A stretch of DNA of 64,000 nucleotides, taken from the NCBI GenBank assembly GCA_030549175.1, contig JAUKUA010000005.1, forward strand, positions 4,836,001-4,900,000, read 5' to 3'. The DNA comes from Lasiosphaeris hirsuta. Lineage: Eukaryota > Ascomycota > Sordariomycetes > Sordariales > Lasiosphaeriaceae. The notes beneath the pieces were generated by a model, which saw nothing but the letters and a program-made list of their open reading frames with translations, did not search any database and was not told the origin of the DNA. A program made the position numbers and the translations under genes. Of this stretch, positions 1 to 10,556 are shown one piece after another (positions within the stretch are counted from its first letter, which is position 1; each line of letters starts with the position of its first letter).

Positions 1-2
1 AT

Positions 3-1769
3 ATATTACTCCTAGTAAAGATGTGGCTAGAGAGAAAGGACCGTGGCAGGTGGCTTATGGTTATCGACAATGCCGACGATACACAGGTCTTTTTCAGCCA
101 ACCGTCAGAGTCCATAAGTACCGGTCTATCCAGCCCTGGTAGAAACCTTGGACACTACCTTCCCGAATGCACCCATGGCACCATCCTCATCACGACCAGG
201 AACAAACAGACAGGCTTAAGGCTGACACAAGGGAAAGGTCCCATAGATATCGGGAAGATGGACGAGAACGAGTCAAGCCAATTACTTCGTACGACGCTTA
301 ACGGAGTCAACGCTACCGCGGCGGAATTATCAACGTTTTCTTCTCGGCTAGAGTACCTACCCTTGGCACTGGTCCAGGCAACCGCATTCATACAAGAGAA
401 TACCATATCAGTAAGCGATTACCTTCAGCTTTTAAACAAGAGCGACCAGAACCTCGTAGACCTGCTGAGTGGGGAGTTTGAGACAATTGGGAGAGACTCT
501 GAGACTCCTCGTGCCTTGGCGGAGACATGGATCCTTTCATTTGAGCAGATTCAACGACAGAATACCTTAGCGGGCGAAATTCTGTCGCTCATGAGTCTCT
601 TTGACCGCCAGGCCATTCCATCGAAATTTCTATACAACCAACAGCATCAGGGAGGAGAGTTAGCGGCAGAAATACAGTTTACAACGGCTTTAGGAGTTTT
701 AAAAGCATTTTCTTTCGTTACCGAGGACAAAGACCATAACCTAGATATGCACCGGCTTGTGCAGCTAGTCACTCGGAAGTGGCTCGTCAAGAAGGGCACA
801 ATGCCGCTGTTCACAGGACAGGCGTTATTAGCATTATCTCAGGCTTACCCATTCGGCAGCTTTGAGAATCGCGCAGTATGTGGGGCATACCTTCCACATG
901 CATATGCTGTGTTAGACTCTAAAGACACAGGGTCAAAGGATGAAAGGGTGGCAAGAGCATCGCTCCTCCATTGCGTTGCTGGGTTCTTCTCTTTTCAAGG
1001 CCAATGGAAAGATGCAGAGAAGTTCCAGTTAAAGGCTGTAAAGTGGCGAAAGGTGGTACTAGGCGACGAGCATCCCGACACACTGACTAGCATGAACAAC
1101 CTCGCATCAACGTACTGGAACCAAGGCCGATGGAAGGAGGCCGAAACGCTCAAGGTCCAGGTGATAGAGATGTATAAGAAGGTGCTGGGCGACGAGCATC
1201 CCTCTACGCTGACCAGCATTGCCAACCTCGCATCAACGTACCGGAACCAAGGCCGATGGAAGGAGGCCGAAACGCTCGAGGTCCAGGTGATGGAGATGTG
1301 TAAGAAGGTGCTAGGCGACGAGCATCCCGACACGCTAACCAATATAAACAACCTCGCATCAACGTACTGGAACCAAGGCCGATGGAAGGAGGCCGAAACG
1401 CTCGAGGTCCAGGTGATGGAGATAAGGAAGAAGGTGCTGGGTGACGAGCATCCCGACACGCTGACCAGTATAAACAACCTCGCATCAACGTACTGGAACC
1501 AAGGCCGATGGAAGGAGGCCGAAACGCTCGAGGTCCAGGTGATGGAGATAAGGAAGAAGGTGCTGGGCGACGAGCATCCCAAAACGCTGACCAGTATAAA
1601 CAACCTCGCATTAACCTGGAAAAGCCAGGGCAATTTTAAAGATGCTCTAACATTACTGCAAAATTGCCTTCATCTTCGACAACGAATACTCGGCACAGAT
1701 CACCCTAATACCGTCTTTACTCGTACTACCCTAACCCGTTGGACTAAAGAAGCGACACAGACTCCTTAG
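3..1769 (+). CDS. NB-ARC/TPR STAND receptor (NLR-like), 5' end outside window
   Basis: The frame is open from base 3, so the gene starts left of the window. Counting from the ATG at 21, a Walker B block (WLMVIDNADD, residues 11-20) is followed by an ILITTRN sensor-like motif near 55, a LEYLPLAL segment resembling the GLPLA motif near 110, and an LDMHRLVQ block matching the MHD region near 245. From about residue 320 there are 42-residue kinesin-light-chain-type TPRs ending close to the stop. This order is that of fungal NB-ARC-TPR STAND proteins, NTP-driven switches linked in the family to non-self recognition and regulated cell death. The N-terminal effector domain and P-loop are missing only because the window begins here. 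The repeats are nearly identical to each other, unlike the rest of the protein. Family assignment is firm; biological role is inferred. Confidence 0.88.
   Translation: MLLLVKMWLERKDRGRWLMVIDNADDTQVFFSQPSESISTGLSSPGRNLGHYLPECTHGTILITTRNKQTGLRLTQGKGPIDIGKMDENESSQLLRTTLNGVNATAAELSTFSSRLEYLPLALVQATAFIQENTISVSDYLQLLNKSDQNLVDLLSGEFETIGRDSETPRALAETWILSFEQIQRQNTLAGEILSLMSLFDRQAIPSKFLYNQQHQGGELAAEIQFTTALGVLKAFSFVTEDKDHNLDMHRLVQLVTRKWLVKKGTMPLFTGQALLALSQAYPFGSFENRAVCGAYLPHAYAVLDSKDTGSKDERVARASLLHCVAGFFSFQGQWKDAEKFQLKAVKWRKVVLGDEHPDTLTSMNNLASTYWNQGRWKEAETLKVQVIEMYKKVLGDEHPSTLTSIANLASTYRNQGRWKEAETLEVQVMEMCKKVLGDEHPDTLTNINNLASTYWNQGRWKEAETLEVQVMEIRKKVLGDEHPDTLTSINNLASTYWNQGRWKEAETLEVQVMEIRKKVLGDEHPKTLTSINNLALTWKSQGNFKDALTLLQNCLHLRQRILGTDHPNTVFTRTTLTRWTKEATQTP
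1063..1692 (+). repeat. Five 126-bp tandem repeats coding 42-residue TPRs
   Basis: Units begin at 1063, 1189, 1315, 1441 and 1567, each with GACGAGCATCC near its start and GGCCGATGGAAGGAGGCC in the middle. The inner units differ at only a few positions, mostly codons for residues after GDEHP and the EMYKK/EMCKK/EIRKK stretch. The last unit diverges halfway through. The period is a multiple of three, so copy-number change keeps the frame. Confidence 0.93.
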
Positions 1770-2956
1770 CAACTACAGTGCTATATTATAGTATATATGC
1801 TCGGCATTATGTCTTCACAATCAACCTCTCATCTTCTCTCATATTTTCTCTTTCATAACGTGACACAGGAGGGGTATAGGGGGATACGTTAATTTATATC
1901 TTCTCATAGTTCGCTGAGCAAGCTCTAGCCCCTTCTATGTGTTTCGTTGTTGTTCTACTATAACACAACACGTCATTTGTGTCAGAAAGGAGGGGTATGG
2001 CCATGCGAGCTGAGGTGTGGTCATTCGAGCCGAGGTGTGGCCATGGAATGAAGTCAATCCAGGGCTACCATTTGCTACCCACGTTGCCACCATACACAAC
2101 TATAATAGAGATACCCTGACGAAGCCAGAGAGCTACAGAGAGAAACACAAGCAATACAATCAAGCAGCTGTAACCCCATCAATTCACCTAAATCCAGTAT
2201 GTCGTTTTTCTGATAGGAAGAGAGAGTGGGGAAGGGTAGATGGGTCAAGTCACCTTTTAGACGAGTCAGCCGTGGACCAGTTTTAGCTGCGTTAGCTATT
2301 ACTCCCTTGGTACCTCACCGCTACAAGTGCAATCTTGTTAAGCCACACAATCCATAGGCCTTTCCCGCACTCCTTAAAAAAGTTAACTAAATTTTCAGCG
2401 ACACCCATTTCGCCTTCCACTGTACCCGAGTTGAAACGAGAAGGACTTTAGGCAACCAGCTCATCCAAGGCTCTCAAACTGCGGCACAACACCTTGTTTG
2501 CATGAAAGACTGAACACCGCAGCTGTCAAATGCTTGCGCAACCCCTCATGTCTAACTCGCTTTAGGATGTTGGGCGCGACAGAAAAAATCCCAGGCGGCG
2601 CCGGAGCCTAAATCGCACGACGTCTCCTGGCCTATGAACGACCCACACTCCGCAGCCAGCCTGAGATACAAACAACGAATCTTGAAGCTGAGGCGAGTCG
2701 GATTTAGTCCAAGTGGCTGCTGCATGTGCTCAAGAATTGCCATCTGTCCGGTTCTGGCTTGATAGATTTTATCTGCCTGAATCCAGGAACACCCAAAGCA
2801 TGTGCCCATCCTAGGCCCTCGCACACAATACACACGGGCATCTCCTAATACCAAGGTGCTTAAGCGGCGGTCAACGCGGTATTAGTACGGCTACCCTCAC
2901 AACATCTCTCGACGACCCTGTTTTCCCTACGCGCGACTAGTGCTACCTAGGCCACC
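1770..2956. other. Intergenic; no gene seen
   Basis: No reading frame with protein-like character was found. Around 1997-2044 an imperfect direct duplication of about 21 bp repeats the sequence GAGCYGAGGTGTGGYCAT. The last bases before 2957 (GCCACCATGG) form a strong translation-start context for the next gene. Confidence 0.5.
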
Positions 2957-4983
2957 ATGGAGCACCATGAGCAATCTGCTCCCTCTAAAATGCTATACGC
3001 GGTTTCCAAATGGCTGGATTTTTGGAAGGGCTTCAGAAACGGGCCACACATCGATTATGAGCAGGATGAACGGAGAGTAAGTTTTCATCTCGCCTCTTCT
3101 CTGGAGCCAGTTCCTGTATGGTACTCATAACTGACATTGGCAACGAACAGAGAATCATGAGGATCTAGCAACTGATGGACGACTTCGGCTTCAGCAAGAG
3201 AGTCCTCTTCGTGGGTGCCTCGGGCTTTACGGCAACCGCTTATACCCTCTTTGTCCTCAACGTCATCAAACCCGCCCTGTTCTACGTCTACCCCCCTTGT
3301 GGGAAATTCAATTCCAATGCCGGCATGGTGCTAGATGAGTTGACTCTCATCGGCTCTGCACTCGGTATGTTTGTTGCTGGCCATCTCGCCGACCTCTGGG
3401 GGCGCAAAAAGTTGTACGGCTATGAACTCGCAGCCCTCATGATTGCCACGCTGGGCATGTTACAAGCGTCCGAAGGCTTCCGCTCTCGTGGGACAGATGG
3501 TGGCACAAGTGAGTCTAGCATGGACATATACTCATGGCTCGCCTGGCGGCGCTTCATCCTCGGATGTGCCATCGGGGCCGAACATCCTCTGGTTGCCATC
3601 ATCACGGCAGAGTGGGCAGCAACCGAGTCCTGAGGGCGCATGCTGGCATCTGTCTTTGCTTTCCAACCCATTGCCAGGTGTTTGGCATACGGGGTCGCGT
3701 TGGTGGCTCTGCAAATCATTAGCAGTGTTTATGGGCTTTCGCCAGATGATAACGCAAGCAGCGACTTATCGAAACTGGTTGCCGATCTTCTTTGGAGGTG
3801 GGTCGTCGGGATCGCTATAATACCCGCCGCATTTGCGGTTGGTTTTCGTTTTACCATTCCTGAGACATCGAGGTATCACGCGTACATTGTACAGGACTTG
3901 CTTGCCTCTGAGGAAAGCGCCATGGAGATGTTTGGCGGCGCCGAAGGTGCAGCAGAAGCGGAGGAGATAGCGGAAGCGAATGAAAACGATAGCGGTGGCG
4001 GTAGCAAACCCATCAGCTGGAGGAAATGGCGGGAATGGTGGAACGGCGCCTTCCGATATCTCGGTGAGACAAGAGCGGGCTTGCATCTGTTCCTGTTGTC
4101 ATTCCTCTGGATATTGAGCGACGCGGCATGGTACTGTCTCTCCTTGGACTTCCAAAGCTCCATGTCCACCTTTTTCATTTCCAAGCCATCACTTCCCAAT
4201 AACAACAGCAACAACGGTACCCAAGACAATTGCCCAGACCTGGGCAACCAGAGATCCAATCCTGACGGCACCGACACGACCGTCTACCGCGAGCTAGAGC
4301 GGAACTCGACCCGCTTCATGCTTGTCGTGTCCATCGGCTCCATCCTGGGCAGCTCCATCCTTATTGTCATCATCAACCGCTTCCACAGAAGGAATCTGCT
4401 CACGGCAACCTGCTTTATTCTGGCAATCCTATTCGCCATCTCCGGTGGCATCCTCGTCGGGAAGGGTAGCGCAGGACGGATCCGCGGGACGGAAGTTGAC
4501 GTTTTCATCGGAATGATGCATTTATTCTTCAGCCTCGGCCCCAAGACGCTGATTCTCATCGTTGGGGTCGAGATCTTTCCTACGGTTTATGGAGGAACAT
4601 TTTACGGCATGGCGGCCGCGATGGGGAAGCTCGGTGCTGTCGTAATTCGGCCCATAATAGGAATCACGGGGAGATCGGACACGGCACTGGGTGTGAGGCT
4701 ACTTGTTGCAACAGCCCTGATGGTGGTTTGTGTGGGGCTGTCGCCTCTTCTTCTATTGGTACAAGAGGAAGTTCTGGAACCCCAGAAGAATGATGGTCGA
4801 ACGGAGGGGGCAGCGGTAGCGGCCCTCTCAGAGAGAAAATGTTCAAAGGTTGACCTGTCTTTCTTTCGGCGTCAAAAGAAGCCAATCTTATCCTTACTAT
4901 TCGGGCTCTCGAAAACGACTCCAAACTTTCTATACGAGTTACAGCCAGCTCGTATCTACGAAATCTCTGAGGCGACCCTCTGA
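2957..4983 (+). pseudogene. Major-facilitator phosphate transporter (Pho84-like) with two in-frame stops
   Basis: Exon 1 (2957-3076) encodes 40 residues from an ATG in an ideal GCCACCATGG context. A 74-bp intron (3077-3150, GTAAGT donor, CTGAC branch, AG acceptor) joins in phase to an exon running to 4983. The product has the Pho84-type MFS layout: first helix, a loop containing DLWGRKKLYG, an EHPL helix, a long acidic central loop and a second six-helix half. Inorganic phosphate:proton symport is the family role. Two stops interrupt the frame, TAG at 3166-3168 and TGA at 3631-3633. The second lies where relatives have an arginine before GRMLASVFA. Each is one C-to-T change from a sense codon (CAG, CGA). 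No other disruption was seen, so loss is recent, or a sequencing or readthrough explanation is needed. Confidence 0.8.
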
Positions 4984-5286
4984 CGCCGACGCGCTAACAA
5001 ACCGTCTTCGCTAACTTGAGGAAATTAACCGATTTAAAAGAGGGCGTAATTCTTAAACGCATTATCGACTTGCCTAGTTTCTGCTGTAGTTCCAATAGGC
5101 TTGTGTGGATGCAATTGTAGGAATACTCGCCAGGTTGGGAATTGTCAATGACTTGGAGTCCTATTTTATGGCGGGGAATGTAAACGGTACCATGCATGCT
5201 GTATTAAGTCTAGAACTTCAGCAGTCGGGAATCAGAGTATCGGTGACCAGGTTCAAAGTAATGCGCCATACAGAGAATGCCTTTAA

Positions 5287-5655
5287 ATAAGGCAGTTTAA
5301 CGTGTCTAGTCTTATCCGCCATGATGATGCTGGACTTGTCGATGGCTTCTCACTCGTCTTGCAATAGTTAACAAAGTTGTTTATCCGAGTCGGCTTCGCC
5401 CGGCCACGTCAGATCCCCGACCGGGGCATCGTCGTCATTCACGGGAACGGGCTCATTCTCCGACGTCTTGTACGACGGGTCGCTGACTTGGCTTTCGGGC
5501 GCGCCCTTTGGTAGGTCATCTAGGACTTTATCATTGGTGTACCTAGGCCTATGCGACTTCGGACATGATAAGAGGGGTCTAAAGTTTCCAAGGTATTTGT
5601 AGTCAAATGTTGGTCGGTTTCGCGAGGACGTTGTAAAACCGATGAATGCCTTTCT
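5287..5655 (-). pseudogene. Unrecognised coding relic with two stops
   Basis: Reading the minus strand from 5655, about 95 codons are open, with a proline- and acid-rich composition that looks like protein (for example FDYKYLGNFRPLL, then PVPVNDDDAPVGDLTWPG). The frame continues past TAA (5370-5368) and TGA (5352-5350) into DKSSIIMADKT. TAA could derive from CAA and TGA from TGG by single transitions. There is no start codon and an in-frame TAA lies upstream at 5658-5656. I do not recognise the family. It may be a decayed gene or mobile-element piece. Confidence 0.3.
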
Positions 5656-5658
5656 TTA

Positions 5659-7185
5659 GAGTTAGATTGTTTCTACCGCCTCGATGATTATTAGTTGGGC
5701 TTGATAAACATGCCCAAAGCTGTGAGTTTTGGCTCATGGTGTCAACAGCGTCTTCGTATCATGACGTAGCAATGACATCTATGATATCAATGTTATGGTG
5801 CAGCGCTTCCGCCAAAAAATAAAAATAAAATAAAAAATCTCATGGAGGTGCGTCTGGCACAAGGAGGTATCTTGGAGTAATGTTGATGGAATTTATTAGG
5901 GTCGTGGTGACGGAAGTGGTCTTGCACCTGCGCGAGGAAAACGGGGGGGGCTGGAGCACTGGCCTAGTGGCCTGTGCAGGCGCTCCTTGCCTGTGCGCCT
6001 GGGAGTGGGGCACTCCCAACAAGGAACGGAACAGCAACCAAGCTTCCAATCCAAAACCCCCCCAGCTTGCGATCCAAAACCATGCGATCGCAACGCCGCA
6101 AGTGTCTTCAATGCTGTGAGGCGGTTCATTCTCGTAACGGTCTCTTTCGACAACTCGGCAGCGGCTGTACCAAGCGTCACACCCTTGGGCAATGGTTTAA
6201 GGAATTTCTGATTTGAAGCTTGCTTCAATTTACGACTTTTCCACACATAACGATCTTTCGTCAATCGCCACTCAATTGCAACACTACGCAACGTACGCAA
6301 AAAGACGGAAATCGCCATATTCCAGCATCATGGCCACTACTAGGGCTCCCGGTGGCCCTCCTGGCGACCCAGGCGGACAGGGCGCTGAGCCAACGTAGCC
6401 CCGACAATGCGATCGCTACTGTAGATAGTGGCGTAGCTTCGAGCGTAGCGAGTAGCTCCCCGCAGGGCCCCTGCCGGAGGCGCCGCCGGGGGCAAAAAAA
6501 CCAGAGAAAAAGGGCATATTTGGTAGCTTTGAGCTTGTTTTATGTGCTTCATTGCTTACCTTACCTGCCTACTTTGCGCTAGCCTTGCCACTTGGCTACT
6601 AATTGTGCCACTTACTCACTTAAGATATGGACTCCGGCTTCGCTTTAACAGTTTCAATAGGTACTCTGCAGATCCAAATCGCACCTATTGACGCCGTATT
6701 TTAGGGGAAGACACTACATTCATCGCAGGGGATGGGTCCGACATCGAAGATAACAACGACAGCGGCTGCAGTACGGACACTATGGACTGGATATTCAGAG
6801 GTAATACCACCGGAACCTAGGCACCGGGCACCGGGCACCTTGAAGGGCCGATCAGTGAGGCAGTTTGGCTCAGGCTAAGGCGGCAACTGTGCTCAGTTTT
6901 AAAGAAGCAAAGGGAAATTTATCGTGTCGATTTTGGGTGGTGTACTTGTACTGGCTGCTGTATAGGTAACTACTCTAATAATAGGATTCCCGGATCATGA
7001 GTCAGCCGCACGGACATGGGCCTACAATTTAGGCAAGAAGGCCGCTGCTTACGTGAGGGCAAATTATTAAACAAGGACCTAGGAGGTCAGTGTGCTATAA
7101 AGCGTTTCGATTCCATTCATCCCGTCAAGTCTTATCACCTTTATGGTTTTAACCCGAGAGCAACCTCAGCCCCTAAAAAGACTCA
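5659..7185. other. Intergenic; no gene seen
   Basis: Only short overlapping frames with no protein-like character. There is an A-rich stretch at about 5812-5836 and a G run near 5943. No tRNA or repeat unit was found. Confidence 0.45.
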
Positions 7186-8061
7186 ATGCATCTTCTGGCC
7201 TCTTCCTACAATGCGCTGCTCGCCACTCTCCCATTCTTCCCCAGTCGTGTCGCGGCAGCCCTTAACCCCAGCTGCCGTCCCGGCGGCAACTTTGACCTCT
7301 CGAAATGGGCTCTGGAAACCCCTATCGACAACGGCAACGGACAGCCCCTTGTAATCTCAGCTGCGAGCCTCAGTGCGGGTAATGATGGCTGCAAAAACGG
7401 GTGGCAGGATAAAGGATCCAATCACCAGTGGTTCTTTACTGTAAGTTGCTTCGATCCTTATGGGTATCCATCACCTCTCCCTCTTTACTTATAATTGCCC
7501 CCAAAGGAATCTACCGACGGCTCCATGGTCATGAAAGCGCCTGGCTACTCGAAGGACCACCCCTGTATCAAGTGGTCCGGCTCAAACCACTGCCGGACCG
7601 AGTTCCGCGAGACTTCGCCTACTTCGTGGCCCCCATCGGCCACTACCAATCGGCTGCACGTGAAGCTTGTCGGCATCCGGGGGAGAAACGTGTGTATCGG
7701 GCAGGTGTTCCAGGTCGGCAGCAGCGCGAACAAACCATTCGCCGAGCTGTATTACCACGACGACGGCACTGTCGTTATAGGTGTCGCGACGTGCCAGGGC
7801 GGCGCCAACGACGGCTGCGATCAGGACATGCAGCCACTTGGCGTTGTGGCGTTGGGAACGGCGTTTACGTACGACATCTGGTTCGAGGGCAACGTCCTGA
7901 AGGCTGGCGTAAACGGGCAGATGAAGACGCTCAAGACGTACTTTACGACGCCTGGGGCTATGTTCAAGGTTGGTAACTACAACCAAGGGACTGACGACGC
8001 AAGCGTGCACATCTTGGAGCTGACGACGCAGCATGACGGTAAGAAGTCATCTGATCTATAA
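7186..8061 (+). CDS. Secreted polysaccharide lyase, alginate-lyase-2 fold (PL7/PL20-like)
   Basis: Join 7186-7440 and 7507-8061 (66-bp intron, GTAAGT donor), giving 269 residues. A hydrophobic leader (about residues 1-25) suggests secretion. The mature protein starts FDLSKWALETP, typical of the jelly-roll lyase family. Diagnostic motifs are CRTEFRE at residues 114-120 (arginine-rich active-site strand), IGQVF (the QIH-type strand, here with V in place of IH), and FKVGNYNQG near the C-terminus, equivalent to the conserved YFKxGxYNQ strand. The family cleaves uronic-acid polymers by beta-elimination. Fungal members act on glucuronan or alginate-like substrates, and the substrate cannot be fixed from sequence. 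The divergent QV in place of the usual QIH could affect catalysis. A 22-C/9-A tract follows 11 bp after the stop. Confidence 0.82.
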
Positions 8062-8072
8062 AGAAACAACAA

Positions 8073-8103
8073 CCCCCCCCCCCCCCCCCCCCCCAAAAAA
8101 AAA
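8073..8103 (+). repeat. Homopolymer junction C22-A9
   Basis: Twenty-two C residues (8073-8094) are followed directly by nine A residues. The tract lies just after the lyase stop and would be in its 3' UTR. On the minus strand it reads T9-G22, the same arrangement as at 34772 and 39008. Confidence 0.95.
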
Positions 8104-8919
8104 CACTCTCAGCCCCACAGGTAGATCAGCCCCACAGGTAGAAAAGCCCCCGTCTTTGGGTTACCTTTGGATCGTTTATGCGAGACGGTAAAACCTCAAC
8201 TCGGTGATGTTTGTTATATACAAGTTTTATGCTCAGACTGTTAGGATAAGACGCGGGCTGGAAGGCTTCGTATGGGAAGAGTCTATTTGGTACTGACCAT
8301 AAGGAGCGCTGCAGAACAAGTCAATGTCTGATAAAGCTCCCCAGTTAATAATCATAGTAGCCAACGTAACAGCTAGCAAGCCGCCGAGGTAGACCTCCTG
8401 GCTCGAAGAACAGCTGGACAAGCCCGGTATGCCGTAAGCAGGCAGCTTATAAACGACCTACGTATACGGCGACAAATACACCCTCTTTTGTAGGGCTTAG
8501 TGGTCGGGTGAACAACATTCTCAGATGCAGCATGTGTCAACCTAGATGTACTGAAGCCCGCTCTTCGGGGCTAACTGGGCGGACCTCCGGACTTTGGTGT
8601 AACCCGCTTTCGTTGCCGATTGCCCGTGTCCCATCTGTATCTCCATCAAGGTAACATCTCCCTCGCCCCATGTTTGAGAAAAGAATGGCATACTCGGGCG
8701 CTTGGTCACCCAAGAATTCCTCAATCTGAAGCGTTGTGGAGTTTATGAGCCGCATCCCTGCTCCGAGTCCTGGTGGGAGTGTCCGTGGTGGTGACTGGAT
8801 CTCGGCGCAAAGTGGCGGTCGGCCGAGAGGGTGAAGGGGAAGGTGGTGATGAAAAATCATGGCCGACCGTGGCGCCCAGATCATGTCTCACTTGCTGTCT
8901 TGGTACCGACCCAATGAGG
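8104..8919. other. Intergenic; no gene seen
   Basis: A short direct repeat of AGCCCCACAGGTAGA occurs at about 8111-8143. Minus-strand frames at 8540-8880 might be a continuation of the adjacent HET relic, but I see no HET motif in them. Confidence 0.4.
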
Positions 8920-9720
8920 CCGTTAAGGATGTTCCCAAAAAAAAAAAGTACGTGTCGGGTCTTGCGATGGGCGCCTCGGATTGGACACGCGCCTACCCAG
9001 ATGGCCGTGTGGGAGGTCTTCGAATTTTGTGAATGCTAACAGGCTTTGAATATCAGCCTCATCGCGGGCCCAGATGCTCAGGCGGCCAAGGCGCTCATAC
9101 TGTCCTCCCTTCTGCTCGGTAGGTTGCAGCATCAACCCCCGGCAAGAGAGTCCGCCGGGGCAATACGAGTCTGTGTCACATATGATGAGATAGAGTTGCC
9201 TCTCCCTTGGGTTGTGGGTATCTGAAGGAGACCAGTCGTCCCAGTCAACGCCCCAACCTGGCACTGACAAACGCCCCAACCTGGCACTGACAAACGCCCC
9301 AACCTGGCACTGACAAACGCCCCAACCTGGCACTGACAAACGCCCCAACCTGGCACTGACAGCATGTTTTCATCAATGGCATATCTCCATCCATGAAGTA
9401 GCTCGCTGAAAGTGGGCGTTCTCCTTGGACTGCTGCTGAGTGCTCTCGTCCCGTGTGGGGATCAGGCACACCGGATGCCCTGGAAAGTGTGAGAACAGAC
9501 CGTCGTCTCCGTCGCGCGCCGCCGCGGCTGCAATATTCAGCATCCCCGCCAGAATAAATAGACGCCATCTTTGGGGACTCTGCTGTCCAACCCGCCTGGG
9601 AATCCTGGATAATGTAGAGGATATCAATCCAAATGTACGAGAAGCCTAGACTTCTGGTAAGCTGAATTGCTTCTCGAAATCTTCTTGTCAAAGTGTTCAG
9701 TGGGATATTATTCTGGTATT
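8920..9720 (-). pseudogene. HET-domain (heterokaryon incompatibility) pseudogene
   Basis: The minus strand from about 9720 reads FREAIQLTRSLGFSYIWIDI followed by IIQDSQAGWTAESPKMASIY, the hallmark core of the HET domain. After SIY the family continuation (GMLNIAAAAARDGDDGLFS) is found in another frame, so a frameshift lies near 9560. Farther downstream the recognisable RGLMLQPTEQKGGQYERLG segment is again out of register. Five copies of a 23-bp minisatellite separate the two halves. HET proteins trigger cell death after fusion of incompatible hyphae. This copy cannot encode a full domain. The 3' boundary is approximate. Confidence 0.72.
9247..9361 (+). repeat. Minisatellite, 5 perfect 23-bp units
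   Basis: Exactly five identical units of 23 bp (AACGCCCCAACCTGGCAC followed by TGACA) start at 9247, 9270, 9293, 9316 and 9339. There are no spacers. The unit is not a multiple of three, so each added copy shifts the reading frame of the surrounding HET relic. Confidence 0.97.
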
Positions 9721-10556
9721 GTTGGATATTTGTCGTTAGAAGCCGACAACGGACGGATTGTCCCCAACAATGGGCTGAGAGTTAGGTAATAAGGGACTGA
9801 CGGCTCGTGCGGATCGTCAGATTTGACTCTCACAGCCCCACGCTTGCTGGTTATCTCAAGGAGCCTTGCTGGACCGGCCGAGGTTTTGGATAAACTTTAC
9901 TGGACCCGGGAGCAGGTTTTGTGCTCTTCCAAGCAATGCCGGAGCCATTCTCGAATCATGGCTATATCGTCAATTCACAAACATTCTCACATTGCAGAGA
10001 CCAAAAACAAAGTTACAATTTGACAGACAAAACCCATCCCACCAAGCCGTGCCTCAGTCTCCAGCTTGGTGGGCATACGGAACCCTGCCGCCTCCCAAAC
10101 CAACTGCCCAAACTCAAGGTAGATCCTTTCATTCCCAAATGCTCCAGAGAGTGCATCTTTGCCATGAACTGTTAGAGTAATGTCGGATTATTTCCGGAGT
10201 AAAGATAGCTCGACATGGCGCGCACAGCTTATCATGCGCTGCCTCGGGGCTGGGCCCTGGAAGAGCAAGCCTGAACATACCGCAAACAGGTCGAGTAAAC
10301 TCTTGATTGAGAAATGCACTGAGCTACTGCTGGGGAAAGGTCAATCTCGTCAAAGAGTTGTTTACCACGACAAGATGCAACCATGACGACCGGTATACCA
10401 ATGGTTTTCATCTCGGCTCACTTCCCAGGACGCTCCGAGAGGCCTGCCAGGTTTACACAGGTACCAGGGCTCCGGTATCTATGGATCGACAGCCTGTACT
10501 CAATGTTGCTCATTACACTTCCTCCATATTTCAAGTAGACAAGAACGAAACCGACT
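9721..10556. other. Intergenic; no gene seen
   Basis: No recognisable coding sequence on either strand. Downstream flank of the membrane-protein gene that ends at 10557. Confidence 0.45.

Noticed and set aside
995..1633. Long minus-strand frame across the TPR repeats
   Set aside because: Its repeated sequence is the mirror of the 126-bp coding units. The plus frame has clear TPR motifs and the minus frame has none.
9247..9361. Possible CRISPR-like array
   Set aside because: Units are directly adjacent without spacers and the genome is fungal. It is a minisatellite.
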